Assembly (NCBI GenBank): GCA_017533825.1 | Contig: JAFWIE010000007.1 | Span: 62,001 to 126,000 of the forward strand | Source: Atopobiaceae bacterium | Lineage (GTDB): Bacteria > Actinomycetota > Coriobacteriia > Coriobacteriales > Atopobiaceae | Direction: 5' to 3' | Length of the DNA stretch: 64,000 nucleotides | Shown here: positions 9,537 to 17,133 of the stretch, one piece after another | How the letters are laid out: each line of letters begins with the position of its first letter | Position numbering within the stretch: position 1 is the stretch's first letter | Notes under the pieces: model-generated | Told to the model about the DNA's origin: nothing | Database searches by the model: none | What the model saw: only the letters and a program-made list of their open reading frames with translations | Translations under genes and position numbers: made by a program

Positions 9537-10532
9537 CTATTTGGACCCTTGATTCTCGTCTGCCTCTTCCGGCTCTTCCTCCGGCGTGAGAGACGCGATT
9601 GCCTCAGCGATTATCTGCTCGTCGATACCGCGCTCCTTCAGTTGTGTGGCGAGACTCTGCACACCTTCTTCACGCCCCTCCTTCCGGCCCTCCTTACGGC
9701 CCTCCTTACGGCCCTCCTTCCGGCCTTCCTTGCGGCCCTCCTTGCGGCCCGCCTCGCGGGCTTCGCGCTCAAGGCGTTCGGCACGGTCGTTTAGTAGTTC
9801 GAGTACTTGTCCTCCCATGGCGCCCCTCACCTTCGTGCGCAGCGTGTCGTATTGCGACATGATGTAATCGGATACCCTGATTATAAGCTCCACGAGTTCT
9901 TCGTAGAGAAGACGATCGCCTGTGGCCAATACCGCCGTGGCGAGGCGCGAGTGGAGTGCCACGCATTCCTCCACAAGCCGAGCCGTTCTCACTTCGTCGT
10001 TGGCAATCTGGCTGAGAGCCTTCTCGTAGCGCATGAGATAGAAGGGCAACAGAAGCAGGAGGCCCTTTTCAAATATGTCATCGCTATTGTATCGCTGGGC
10101 CTTGACGACCTTGGCACTATATAGGAAAGAGCCTCCATCAGGCAAATTGACCTTCATTTGCAGTGCGTCGGGTGTCTTTGAGGTATTCCGAAGGAAGAGT
10201 ACGCATGATGAAGGAAAGTTAATCTCGTAGGGTGCGCCTCCCGAAAGGGCTTGTTCGAGCGCTATGGCGAAGTCGTACTCGATCATGCGGACCACCATGC
10301 TAGTGTCCGATGTGCTTTGGCATTCGACGTGGTAAATCTTGTCCCCCAGTCGAAAGACGGAGTCGTCGATGATGGAGCCGCTCGGCGTCTCGTGCTCATT
10401 GCTAAAGGGCGTAATCGTGGACTCAGGGGGATAATTTCTGCCGAAAGCTTCGTTTATGAAGGGGACCATGAGTTGTGGCGCCTTGTGTACCATGGTCTTG
10501 AAGACGGAATCAAAAACAGTGTTGTCAGCCAT
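9537..10532 (-). CDS. Rpn-family PD-(D/E)XK nuclease/transposase-like protein
   Basis: A predicted 331-residue protein of the Rpn/YhgA-like family (recombination-promoting nucleases). The N-terminal domain has the family's opening (DSVFKTMVHKAPQLMVPFINEAFG) split around the nuclease core DDSVFRLGDKIYHVECQS, with Asp and Glu in the positions of a PD-(D/E)XK site. The C-terminus contains a run of GRKE units (about residues 260-285), then EEGVQSLATQLKERGID, a tail typical of clostridial members. The ATG at 10532 follows GGAG by 6-7 bases; an upstream TTG is less likely. The gene stands alone, with gaps on both sides, as expected for a mobile-like singleton. Confidence 0.85.
   Translation of the reverse strand: MADNTVFDSVFKTMVHKAPQLMVPFINEAFGRNYPPESTITPFSNEHETPSGSIIDDSVFRLGDKIYHVECQSTSDTSMVVRMIEYDFAIALEQALSGGAPYEINFPSSCVLFLRNTSKTPDALQMKVNLPDGGSFLYSAKVVKAQRYNSDDIFEKGLLLLLPFYLMRYEKALSQIANDEVRTARLVEECVALHSRLATAVLATGDRLLYEELVELIIRVSDYIMSQYDTLRTKVRGAMGGQVLELLNDRAERLEREAREAGRKEGRKEGRKEGRKEGRKEGRKEGREEGVQSLATQLKERGIDEQIIAEAIASLTPEEEPEEADENQGSK
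9677..9755 (-). repeat. 12-bp tandem repeat coding for GRKE
   Basis: About six to seven imperfect copies of a 12-base unit (plus-strand form CCTCCTTACGGC, with small changes) lie inside the Rpn-family gene and encode repeated Gly-Arg-Lys-Glu. The unit length is a multiple of three, so copy-number slippage changes protein length without shifting the frame. Confidence 0.9.
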
Positions 10533-10959
10533 GCAAATCTCCAATTCTCCGGGCGGGCGTTTGTTGTCGATGGGTGCTAAACGTAGGGCGTACGTGGGAG
10601 CTAGATAGGTACGGCAGCCATGGGCGTTCTCCCTTCAGACGAATACGAGTGTGCTACTGCATTCGTTCGAGAACGCCCGCCTGCAGAATGAAAACCCGTC
10701 CTCACGGAACGCTCGTGGCTGAGAAAGACGGAATCCCTTATAACCGCAGGTCACGGCGCATCGGGTATATGGTCCAGAGCGTGCTCTGCCACATACAAAG
10801 CCTCAATGTAAAGTCTCTTGCCTACAACGTGAAGTTTAGTATAGCACAGGTAGCTCTCTTGGCAAGAAGGGATTCTCGCGTGCCGCCATGGCCTCCATTG
10901 GTGTACGCTGGCACCCTACTACCCAACACTTGCATTCGCAGGTTGCGAGAGGAGCACAC
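10533..10959. other. Intergenic stretch with one long hairpin
   Basis: No convincing gene is seen in this 427-base stretch. It holds an inverted repeat with 10-bp perfect arms (GGGCGTTCTC at 10622-10631 and its complement at 10669-10678). A weaker nested pairing in the loop (GACGAAT with ATTCGTTC) makes a possible cruciform. The promoters of both flanking genes presumably lie here; none could be assigned firmly. Confidence 0.5.
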
Positions 10960-11376
10960 ATGAACAACGATAAAGCCCAACCGCTCGTTGGCATCATGCT
11001 GACGGCGCTTTCGGCGTTGCTCATCACGGGTGTACTAACTTTTGCCGGACCCTGTGCCATGCATGGAGATGGCAGCATGGGCTCCTGCTATTGGGCTGCT
11101 CGGGCGGTACTCGGCACCGGCATCGTCCTTGTCGTTATAGCGCTTGTACGTGTCTTTGAACGTGACGAAGGTGAGCGGCGCGGCCTCTCCTTTGCTGCTG
11201 CGTGCCTTGGTGTGCTCGTCGCCTGTATGCCTGGTGTGATTATCGAGTTGTGCGCGGCGCAGACGATGCGTTGCCACGTCGTGATGCACCCATTTGTGAT
11301 ATTCCTCGGTGTAATTATTGCTCTCGTGGGCGGAACGGACCTCGTCTTGCGCCTCAGGGCCATCTTCAAGCGTTAG
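10960..11376 (+). CDS. Small DUF4418-like membrane protein
   Basis: A 138-residue protein with four predicted membrane helices. The sequence features are a GPCAMHGDGSMGSCYWAA segment after helix 1 and CAAQTMRCHVV before the last helix; the conserved Cys/His pattern and the MRCH-type motif resemble the DUF4418 family, whose function is unknown. GAGAGGAG lies upstream of the ATG at 10960, which is preferred over an upstream in-frame ATG at 10888 that would add a non-hydrophobic extension. It stands 74 bases before the dehydrogenase gene on the same strand and could be co-transcribed with it. Confidence 0.7.
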   Translation: MNNDKAQPLVGIMLTALSALLITGVLTFAGPCAMHGDGSMGSCYWAARAVLGTGIVLVVIALVRVFERDEGERRGLSFAAACLGVLVACMPGVIIELCAAQTMRCHVVMHPFVIFLGVIIALVGGTDLVLRLRAIFKR

Positions 11377-11450
11377 AATGTGCGCCGGACAATGCGCGTC
11401 CCAGATTCACTCATGATGCGGGGACGCTCGATGCGTTGGAGGAGAACTCA

Positions 11451-12569
11451 ATGCAGGAAGAGACCAGACCATACCTTCCGTGGGATCTTGTGAACGACTT
11501 TCTCGTTGATGCGTTCGTTGGCTATGGGGTACCGCGTGAGGACGCGATCATCTGTGCCGACGTTCTGCTCGAGAGCGACCGACGTGGCATCGAGAGTCAT
11601 GGTTGCAATCGATTCAAACCCATTTACCTTGACCGATTCGAGAACGGCACGCTTCTACCCGTCACCGACTTCGAGGTCGTGCGCGAGACGCCGACCACCG
11701 TCGTGGCGGATGCTCACGACGGCATAGGCATGGTGGCGGCTCATGAGGTCATGACGAGGCTCATAGACAAGGCGCGTGCGTATGGAATGGCTGGTGGCGC
11801 GGTTCGCAATTCCACACACTTCGGTATCGCGGGCTATTGGGCAACGATGGCAAGTCGTGCGGGCATGATTGGACTCGTGGGGACCAATGCCCGGCCTTCC
11901 ATTGCACCTACCTACGGCGTCGAGAACATGTTGGGGACCAATCCGCTCACCTTCGCCATACCCACTGACGAGGAGTTCCCCTTCTGCATCGACTGCGCCA
12001 CGTCCATCGTGCAGCGCGGCAAGATCGAGTACTATGCGCGGGAGGGCAAGCCGACGCCAGCAGGGATGGTTGTGGCGCAAGATGGCAGGGAGCTCACGGA
12101 CTCGGAGTCAATCCTCCAGATGCTCGTGGATGGCACGGCGGCGCTTGCCCCACTCGGTGGCGGGCCCGGAGACGAGATGTGTGGATACAAGGGCTATGGA
12201 TATGCCACCGTGGTCGAGATTCTGAGTGCGGCACTCGCGGGCGGGAAGTTCATGAAGTCCCTCACAGGCGTGGCAGAGGACGGTTCCCCGCGGATGTACG
12301 GGCTTGGGCACTTCTTCTTTGTGGTGGATCCCGAGGCATTCGTAGGGCGCGAAGAATTCTGCCGTATCGCAGGTGACATTTGCCGTGCGCTGCGCGCCTC
12401 AAAGCTTGCTCCTGGTTACGACCGTATCTACACGGCAGGGGAGCGCGAATGGCTCATGTGGCAGGAACGCAAAGAGAAGGGCGTGCCCATTGGCGAAGCG
12501 GTCCAGCGCGAGTTCTGCGAAGTGCGAGACAAGCTTGGCCTTACGTACCACTTCCCCTTCGAGGACTGA
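11451..12569 (+). CDS. Ldh_2 family malate/lactate/ureidoglycolate-type dehydrogenase
   Basis: A 372-residue NAD(P)-dependent oxidoreductase of the Ldh_2 family, which reduces or oxidises 2-hydroxy acids such as malate, lactate or ureidoglycolate. Typical segments are SDRRGIESHGCNRF near residue 47, AVRNSTHFGIAGYW with the catalytic His, GTNPLTFAIP, and GYKGYGYATVVEILSAALAG. The start at 11451 has GGAGGAG just upstream; the open frame extends further but overlaps the preceding gene. The exact substrate cannot be read from sequence. A small GGGGTGACGCCCC hairpin follows the stop, and the downstream gpmA gene is convergent. Confidence 0.88.
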   Translation: MQEETRPYLPWDLVNDFLVDAFVGYGVPREDAIICADVLLESDRRGIESHGCNRFKPIYLDRFENGTLLPVTDFEVVRETPTTVVADAHDGIGMVAAHEVMTRLIDKARAYGMAGGAVRNSTHFGIAGYWATMASRAGMIGLVGTNARPSIAPTYGVENMLGTNPLTFAIPTDEEFPFCIDCATSIVQRGKIEYYAREGKPTPAGMVVAQDGRELTDSESILQMLVDGTAALAPLGGGPGDEMCGYKGYGYATVVEILSAALAGGKFMKSLTGVAEDGSPRMYGLGHFFFVVDPEAFVGREEFCRIAGDICRALRASKLAPGYDRIYTAGEREWLMWQERKEKGVPIGEAVQREFCEVRDKLGLTYHFPFED

Positions 12570-12628
12570 TGCGGTGGACGGTCTCCTTCGTGGCATTGTG
12601 ACATAAAGGGGTGACGCCCCTGTGTGTC

Positions 12629-12667
12629 AAAAAAGCCCCTGCCGCAGCTCAGAATGCGGCAGGGGCT
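12629..12667 (-). terminator. Rho-independent terminator (outer, gpmA side)
   Basis: A 13-bp perfect stem (12634-12646 with 12655-12667) is followed on the minus strand by a run of six Ts. It lies just beyond the extra copy of the gpmA 3' end, suggesting it was the original terminator of gpmA. Confidence 0.85.
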
Positions 12668-12693
12668 GTGCAATCAATCAGGAGGCGCCCAGA

Positions 12694-12736
12694 CTACTTC
12701 TTGGCCTTGCCCTGGTTGGCGACGGCGTCGATCTTG
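12694..12736 (-). repeat. Detached copy of the gpmA 3' end
   Basis: These 43 bases are identical to the last 43 bases of gpmA including its stop codon (12820-12862), 126 bases away in the same orientation. The copy is not part of an open gene. Identity stops sharply at both sides. Confidence 0.95.
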
Positions 12737-12773
12737 TAAAACAAACACTCCCGCCCCTCACGGTGCGGGAGTG
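12737..12773 (-). terminator. Rho-independent terminator (inner) after gpmA
   Basis: On the minus strand a 9-bp stem (12746-12754 with 12765-12773) is followed by TTTTGTTTTA-like sequence. It sits between the true end of gpmA and the detached copy of its 3' end, so gpmA has two terminators in series. Confidence 0.85.
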
Positions 12774-12819
12774 CGCCGCCAAGATCGGCTCCTGGCGGAG
12801 AAGGTGCTGTGGCCTGTTG

Positions 12820-13584
12820 CTACTTCTTGGCCTTGCCCTGGTTGGCGACGGCGTCGATCTTGGCGGCGATGACATCGGGGTCGCCAATGTACTTCTTCTC
12901 GACGACGTTCCAGTCCTGATCGAAGGTGTAGGCCAGAGGCACGGCGGTCGGGATGTTGACCTCGAGGATCTCCTCCGGGGTGAGCTTGTCGAACATCATG
13001 ACGAGGGAGCGCAGGCTGTTGCCGTGGGCGGCGATGAGGACGCGCTTGCCGTCCTTGAGCTGCGGGGCAATCTCGTCCTGGAAGTACGGCCATGCGCGGG
13101 CGATGCAGTCCTTGAGGCACTCGGTGTAGGGGAGCTGGTCCTTCATCGCGACATAGCGATACTCCTCGGCGATCTGGGCGCAGCGCTTGTCACCGGGCTC
13201 GAGGGGCTTCGCGGGGATGTCGAAGGAACGACGCCAAATCTTGACCTGCTCGTCACCGTACTTGGCGGCGGTCTCGGCCTTGTTCATGCCCTGGAGTGCG
13301 CCATAGTGACGCTCGTTGAGCTTCCAGCTCTTGATGACGGGCAGCCACTCGCGATCCATCGCGAAGAGGACGTTGTTCAGCGTGTGAATGGCGCGCTTGA
13401 GGTAGGAGGTGTAGCAGATGTCGAAGTCGTAGCCAGCGTCCTTGAGGGCCTTGCCGCCGTCGAGGGCTTCCTGCACGCCAGCCTCAGAGAGGTCCACGTC
13501 AGTCCAACCGGTGAAGAGGTTGGCCTTGTTCCACTCGGACTCGCCGTGGCGGATAAGAACGAGATGCATCAGGTTGTCGGCCAT
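12820..13584 (-). CDS. gpmA: 2,3-bisphosphoglycerate-dependent phosphoglycerate mutase
   Basis: Glycolytic and gluconeogenic enzyme that interconverts 3- and 2-phosphoglycerate in the cytoplasm. The 254-residue length is usual for the family. The N-terminal [20 protein letters not shown] carries the catalytic phospho-His; other signatures are [28 protein letters not shown] and [12 protein letters not shown] with the second His. GAGAAAGGA lies before the ATG. The Ala/Lys-rich C-terminus (NQGKAKK) is encoded by the 43 bases that are repeated 126 bases downstream. The gene diverges from the glutamine synthetase homologue, with 266 bases between them. Confidence 0.96.
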   Translation of the reverse strand: MADNLMHLVLIRHGESEWNKANLFTGWTDVDLSEAGVQEALDGGKALKDAGYDFDICYTSYLKRAIHTLNNVLFAMDREWLPVIKSWKLNERHYGALQGMNKAETAAKYGDEQVKIWRRSFDIPAKPLEPGDKRCAQIAEEYRYVAMKDQLPYTECLKDCIARAWPYFQDEIAPQLKDGKRVLIAAHGNSLRSLVMMFDKLTPEEILEVNIPTAVPLAYTFDQDWNVVEKKYIGDPDVIAAKIDAVANQGKAKK

Positions 13585-13850
13585 AGGAATGGTCCTTTCT
13601 CTTGAGGACGGCAGCTATCTGCCCTAATGCTGTAAGTATGCACCTTGGCAACATCAAACGCACGAGCTTTTCCGTAGGCGGTGTGATAGATGGTATTGAC
13701 GCCAAAAGCGGTTGGCATGCTGGTGGTGGACGCCTATGCATCGCCTGCTTTACCACTTTGAGGGAAGTTCAGTAACGGGGCCGAAACAACGATGTGGCAT
13801 GGTATTGAACGATTTCGCATTTGACCGGCGACCGTCAATGGGGAGACGAC

Positions 13851-15176
13851 ATGAGCAATGACCTCAACGTAGACTTTGTGCTGCGCACCATAGAGCGGCG
13901 CGACATTCGCTTCGTACGACTCTGGTTTACCGATGCGCTCGGCAACCTCAAGTCCTTCTCGATTTCACCCGCCGAGCTCGAGGAAGCGTTCGAGGAGGGC
14001 ATCGGGTTCGATGGCTCTGCCGTCTCGGGGTTCGTCTCGCTCGAAGAATCAGACATGCTTGCATTTCCCGATGCCGAGACGTTCCAAATCCTGCCTTGGC
14101 GTCCGAGCAGCAGTGGTGTGGCACGCATCTTCTGTCGTATCTGCATGCCTGATGGCACCCCGTTCGCCGGTGATTCGCGTTCGTGCCTCGAGCGGGTGGT
14201 GCAGGAGGCAGACGCCAAAGGGTTTGTGCCCAACGTTGGCCCAAAGATGGAATACTTTTACTTCGGCGACGACAAGGAACCCATTCCCGTCGACAACGCC
14301 GGCTACTTTGACCTTACGCCCTACGATTCTGCGCGCGACATCCGCCGCTCAACGACGCTCACGCTCGAGAAGATGTCCATCCCCGTGCAGTACTCCTACC
14401 ACTCCAATGCGCCATCGCAGAACGGCATCGATTTGCGGTATTGTGAGGCGCTGAGCTGCGCGGACAATATCATGACGGCGCGCCTTGTCATCAAGCAGGA
14501 GGCTGCTGAGCAGGGTCTCTTTGCTTCGTTCATGCCCAAGCCGCTGGCGAATTGCTCGGGTTCCGGCATGTTCCTCTGTGAGTCGATCTTCAACCCCGAC
14601 GGAGAGAATCTCTTCTGGGGCACTGAGGATTATCACCTTTCCAAACTCGCGCATCACTACATCGCGGGTATTCTGCGGTACGCTCCCGAGTTCTGCCTCG
14701 TCACCAACCCCACCGTGAACTCGTACAAACGACTCGTTCCCAATGGGGAGGTGCCCGTCTACACGACGTGGGGCCGCAAGAATCGCTCGGCCTTGGTGCG
14801 CATTCCCGCACACAAGCCTGGCAAGCATCTCTCGGCACGTATCGAGTTGCGTAATCCCGATCCCACGGCGAATCCCTATCTGACGCTTGCCGCGACGATC
14901 GCTGCAGGTCTGAAGGGCATCGAGGACGAGCTGCCCCTGCCGGTGGAGTACACGGGCAAGGATGTGACGGACGCACACATGGTAAGCATGGGCCGGACGC
15001 ACCTGCCGCGCACGCTCGGCGAGGCCATCGAGGCGTTCGAGGAGAGCGAACTCATGCGCCAGACCCTCGGCGATCACATCTGCGACTTCCTTCTGGCCGA
15101 GAAGCGCCTGGAATGGAATGACTACTGCACGAGCGTTACCGACTGGGAGAAGAGGCACTACTACGCCGGGTTCTAA
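13851..15176 (+). CDS. Glutamine synthetase I-alpha homologue with degraded metal sites
   Basis: At 441 residues this protein aligns end to end with bacterial GSI-alpha (about 444 residues). Shared landmarks are GFDGS with the catalytic-type Asp54, LPWRP, NPTVNSYKRLVP, flap Glu300 and RNPDPTANPYL. Most metal ligands are replaced. By family alignment the n2 site has Lys132 in place of Glu (GPKMEYF) and Phe241 in place of His (GSGMFLC). The n1 site has Ser185 and Gly192 in place of two Glu residues (YHSNAPSQNGID). Only Glu134 and Glu332 remain. The frame is intact and codon use is normal, so it is not simply decaying. A pseudoenzyme or regulatory role is inferred; an ordinary glutamine synthetase is presumably encoded elsewhere. 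The start at 13851 follows GGGAGA. Confidence 0.85.
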   Translation: MSNDLNVDFVLRTIERRDIRFVRLWFTDALGNLKSFSISPAELEEAFEEGIGFDGSAVSGFVSLEESDMLAFPDAETFQILPWRPSSSGVARIFCRICMPDGTPFAGDSRSCLERVVQEADAKGFVPNVGPKMEYFYFGDDKEPIPVDNAGYFDLTPYDSARDIRRSTTLTLEKMSIPVQYSYHSNAPSQNGIDLRYCEALSCADNIMTARLVIKQEAAEQGLFASFMPKPLANCSGSGMFLCESIFNPDGENLFWGTEDYHLSKLAHHYIAGILRYAPEFCLVTNPTVNSYKRLVPNGEVPVYTTWGRKNRSALVRIPAHKPGKHLSARIELRNPDPTANPYLTLAATIAAGLKGIEDELPLPVEYTGKDVTDAHMVSMGRTHLPRTLGEAIEAFEESELMRQTLGDHICDFLLAEKRLEWNDYCTSVTDWEKRHYYAGF

Positions 15177-15217
15177 GGCGTCGGCCACAACGCGCCGGAC
15201 ACAACGCGTCATGCGCA

Positions 15218-15256
15218 ACGCGCCGCAGGGTCCCCGTTCCCCTGCGGCGCGTTTTG
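15218..15256 (+). terminator. Rho-independent terminator after the glutamine synthetase homologue
   Basis: A GC-rich stem of about 13 bp (ACGCGCCGCAGGG with its complement at 15240-15252) is followed by TTTTGCTT. Confidence 0.85.
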
Positions 15257-15284
15257 CTTGTTGCCGTGGATTGCGTGCGTCCGG

Positions 15285-15464
15285 CCCACCCCGTTTAACC
15301 GCAAACGGCCGCTCCCCGAACGACCCACCCCGTTTAACCACAAACGGCTCACAGCCAGTCTGCCATTCTTACCACACACACCCTTTTACCTGCGGGTTTG
15401 TGTATATGATGCCAAAAGACCCACCCCGTTTGGTGCCGAACCACCCATGTCGATAAACGGGGTG
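15285..15464. repeat. Cluster A of short palindromic (REP-like) repeats
   Basis: Four copies or half-copies of a short motif. CCCACCCCGTTTAACC followed by gCAAACGG occurs at 15285-15308, and nearly the same at 15324-15347. CCCACCCCGTTTGG is at 15420-15433, and the inverted form AAACGGGGTG at 15455-15464. The last two can pair as a 10-bp stem. Related copies lie on the other side of the nuclease-like gene at 16841-17021. Copies differ in the centre but keep the CACCCCGTTT core. Confidence 0.8.
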
Positions 15465-15518
15465 CCTCCTTCACGCGAGTGCGGATAACGGTTTTGGAAG
15501 CCATCCCGGGCGTCGGTG

Positions 15519-16538
15519 TCATATCCACCGTTCGTGGCGGAGCAACATAGTGCGTAATGTGTTTTGCAGCTCATCGAATCTCTCGCTGCTCGGTGGAAGT
15601 GCTTGCCCCAAGTACTTTGCCACGGATTGTGCCTTTGACATGAAGCGCTTTGAGTCGTAGAGATCTGCTTTTCTGAAAGTGACCTCGGCATACCCCATTT
15701 CTTGGGCAACTTCTTGTCGTTCTTGGTCCTCGACCTCTTGACCCTCGTGAGTGTCCTTGCCATTGAACTCCACAATCAAATTCGCCTCCGGCCAGAAGAG
15801 GTCGGGCACGATGTATCCCTTGCGCGCCTTTGTTCTCAATTCGGCCGGAACGGGGATGGGATAATTCGAGAACGGCCGAGGGAATTCTAGGCCGCCATAG
15901 CTCTTTGGCAAGCAAAACAGCAAATAAAGGATGGTTTCCATGGGGGAATTCAGTCCCTCGACAATCCATGAAGCCGCCTTTCGCAGCGTGTTAGCTCCAG
16001 GTTCGAATGCCATCCGGCCACAGAACATCATAATTTGGCCAAGTGTTGTGAGAGGATTTCTGCGATTCTTGAATCCGCGCGTTGTGTTCTGTTTGGAATA
16101 CGTACCACAGAACTCGCACACGAGTTCGGTAAGGATGACTACATACTGCCAAGGTTCAAGTGAGGTTGATGTCAGGCGCTTCAGGTAGCGGCCGACCTGT
16201 AACAGACAAAATTCAGGTGAACATACGTAGTTATTGTCGCGGGTAGCGCAAATGGAACCTATGGGGACGAAGCCGTTCCACTGGTGCGCGAGAAATCGAC
16301 TATTGTGCACATTGGGGCGCGTACCGATGACCACCACATCGGTGGGAACACTTTGGGGGATGCCTGATGCAAGCCCACGGTCCCTGAGTGCGGTCATGTC
16401 GCTTGAACGAAACAGCTCCGCCGAAAGAGTGGGTGTTGGAATGTCGCAAAGGCCCGTGCGCTGTTGTGCGGGATTCATGTTCTCTCCCGTATTGCGCCAC
16501 CACCAGATGCCCCAGACGTAGCCCCAAGTCATGTTCAT
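15519..16538 (-). CDS. DUF559/Vsr-like endonuclease-domain protein of unknown role
   Basis: A 339-residue protein without close named relatives that I can identify. The N-terminal half includes SPEFCLLQVGRYL and LVCEFCGTYS, then PLTTLGQI, a layout I associate with a protein family abundant in Coriobacteriia. The C-terminal part looks like a Vsr/DUF559-type nuclease domain: PDLFWPEANLIVEFNGK followed by DTHEG, then a helix of charged residues and VTFRKADLYD. It thus has D, E and H in the usual positions, but Asn where many members have Asp. AGGAGGG lies 6 bases before the ATG. It stands alone and is flanked on both sides by clusters of the same palindromic repeat. Confidence 0.65.
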   Translation of the reverse strand: MNMTWGYVWGIWWWRNTGENMNPAQQRTGLCDIPTPTLSAELFRSSDMTALRDRGLASGIPQSVPTDVVVIGTRPNVHNSRFLAHQWNGFVPIGSICATRDNNYVCSPEFCLLQVGRYLKRLTSTSLEPWQYVVILTELVCEFCGTYSKQNTTRGFKNRRNPLTTLGQIMMFCGRMAFEPGANTLRKAASWIVEGLNSPMETILYLLFCLPKSYGGLEFPRPFSNYPIPVPAELRTKARKGYIVPDLFWPEANLIVEFNGKDTHEGQEVEDQERQEVAQEMGYAEVTFRKADLYDSKRFMSKAQSVAKYLGQALPPSSERFDELQNTLRTMLLRHERWI

Positions 16539-17133
16539 CTCATTCCCTCCTGCCCGTTGTTTGCCTGCAGTGAAGAGGGATGTTAGAGAGGGTAGTTTGC
16601 AGTTTTTTCCCCGCTAGCACACACGAATTTTGCGGGATTCTGCACAATCGCAGGTAAATAGGCATGTTTCAAAATGCACACCTTGATTTGAGAATGCCAC
16701 GCTTCATGATTTCTCTATCAAGCTGTATGTAAGGACGTACGGAAAAGCGCATCATAACATGCTTTTCGACCGTGCGACAGGATGCCTCGTGCTGTCAAAG
16801 CGTTTGTGCAGGCCTGGAGTATACAATCCCAAGCTGGACGCGCCAAACGGGGTGCCCCGATTAATCGACTTAGCCCATTTGGCGCCGAACGGCCCACATC
16901 GTTTAGTAGAGTCAGGAAGAACACCGCTGTTTAGCTGCGAGAATGAAGAAGATTCGCCAAATGAGGTGTCCCGCTTGGCGCCAAACGACCTACCCCGATA
17001 CGCGACCCACCCCGTTTGGCGCGGACGGCAGGCGCAGATAGCTGCGGGCAGGTCGTGGCGGGCGCAGATGGCTGCGGGGAAGTGGCGCGGCAGGCGTGGG
17101 TCGGCTGTCTCTGCGGGACGGCGCATGGTGTGT
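16539..17133. other. Intergenic stretch, AT-rich then repeat-rich
   Basis: No gene is supported here. Positions 16560-16770 are AT-rich, include a small GAAAAGC/GCTTTTC hairpin (16742-16767), and probably hold the promoter of the nuclease-like gene. Positions 16841-17021 are the second palindromic repeat cluster. The remainder up to 17133 is GC-rich, with a partial internal repeat around GGCGCAGATAGCTGCGGGCA and GGCGCAGATGGCTGCGGGGA. Confidence 0.6.
16841..17021. repeat. Cluster B of short palindromic (REP-like) repeats
   Basis: CGCCAAACGGGGTG at 16841-16854 is the perfect inverse of CACCCCGTTTGGCG at 17008-17021. Between them lie decayed copies: ATTTGGCGCCGAACGG near 16877, CGCCAAATGAGGTG near 16955 and TTGGCGCCAAACGACC near 16975. 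The full palindrome would be CACCCCGTTTGGCGCC and its mirror. Confidence 0.8.

Noticed and set aside
9677..9755. Possible CRISPR-like array
   Set aside because: The units are contiguous 12-base repeats without spacers and encode GRKE in an intact gene.
12622..13605. 327-codon open frame antisense to gpmA
   Set aside because: It overlaps the whole of a clear essential gene, and its repeated residues come from the gpmA end duplication.
13851..15176. Calling the glutamine synthetase homologue glnA
   Set aside because: Four of the six metal ligands are replaced, so the normal enzymatic function cannot be assumed.
15285..15464. Reading the palindromic repeats as ordinary terminators
   Set aside because: They lack T-runs, occur in several copies in a row, and a separate good terminator (15218-15256) already ends the upstream gene.
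16000..16030. tRNA T-loop-like GGTTCGAAT
   Set aside because: It lies inside the nuclease-like coding sequence, and no acceptor stem or anticodon arm can be formed around it.
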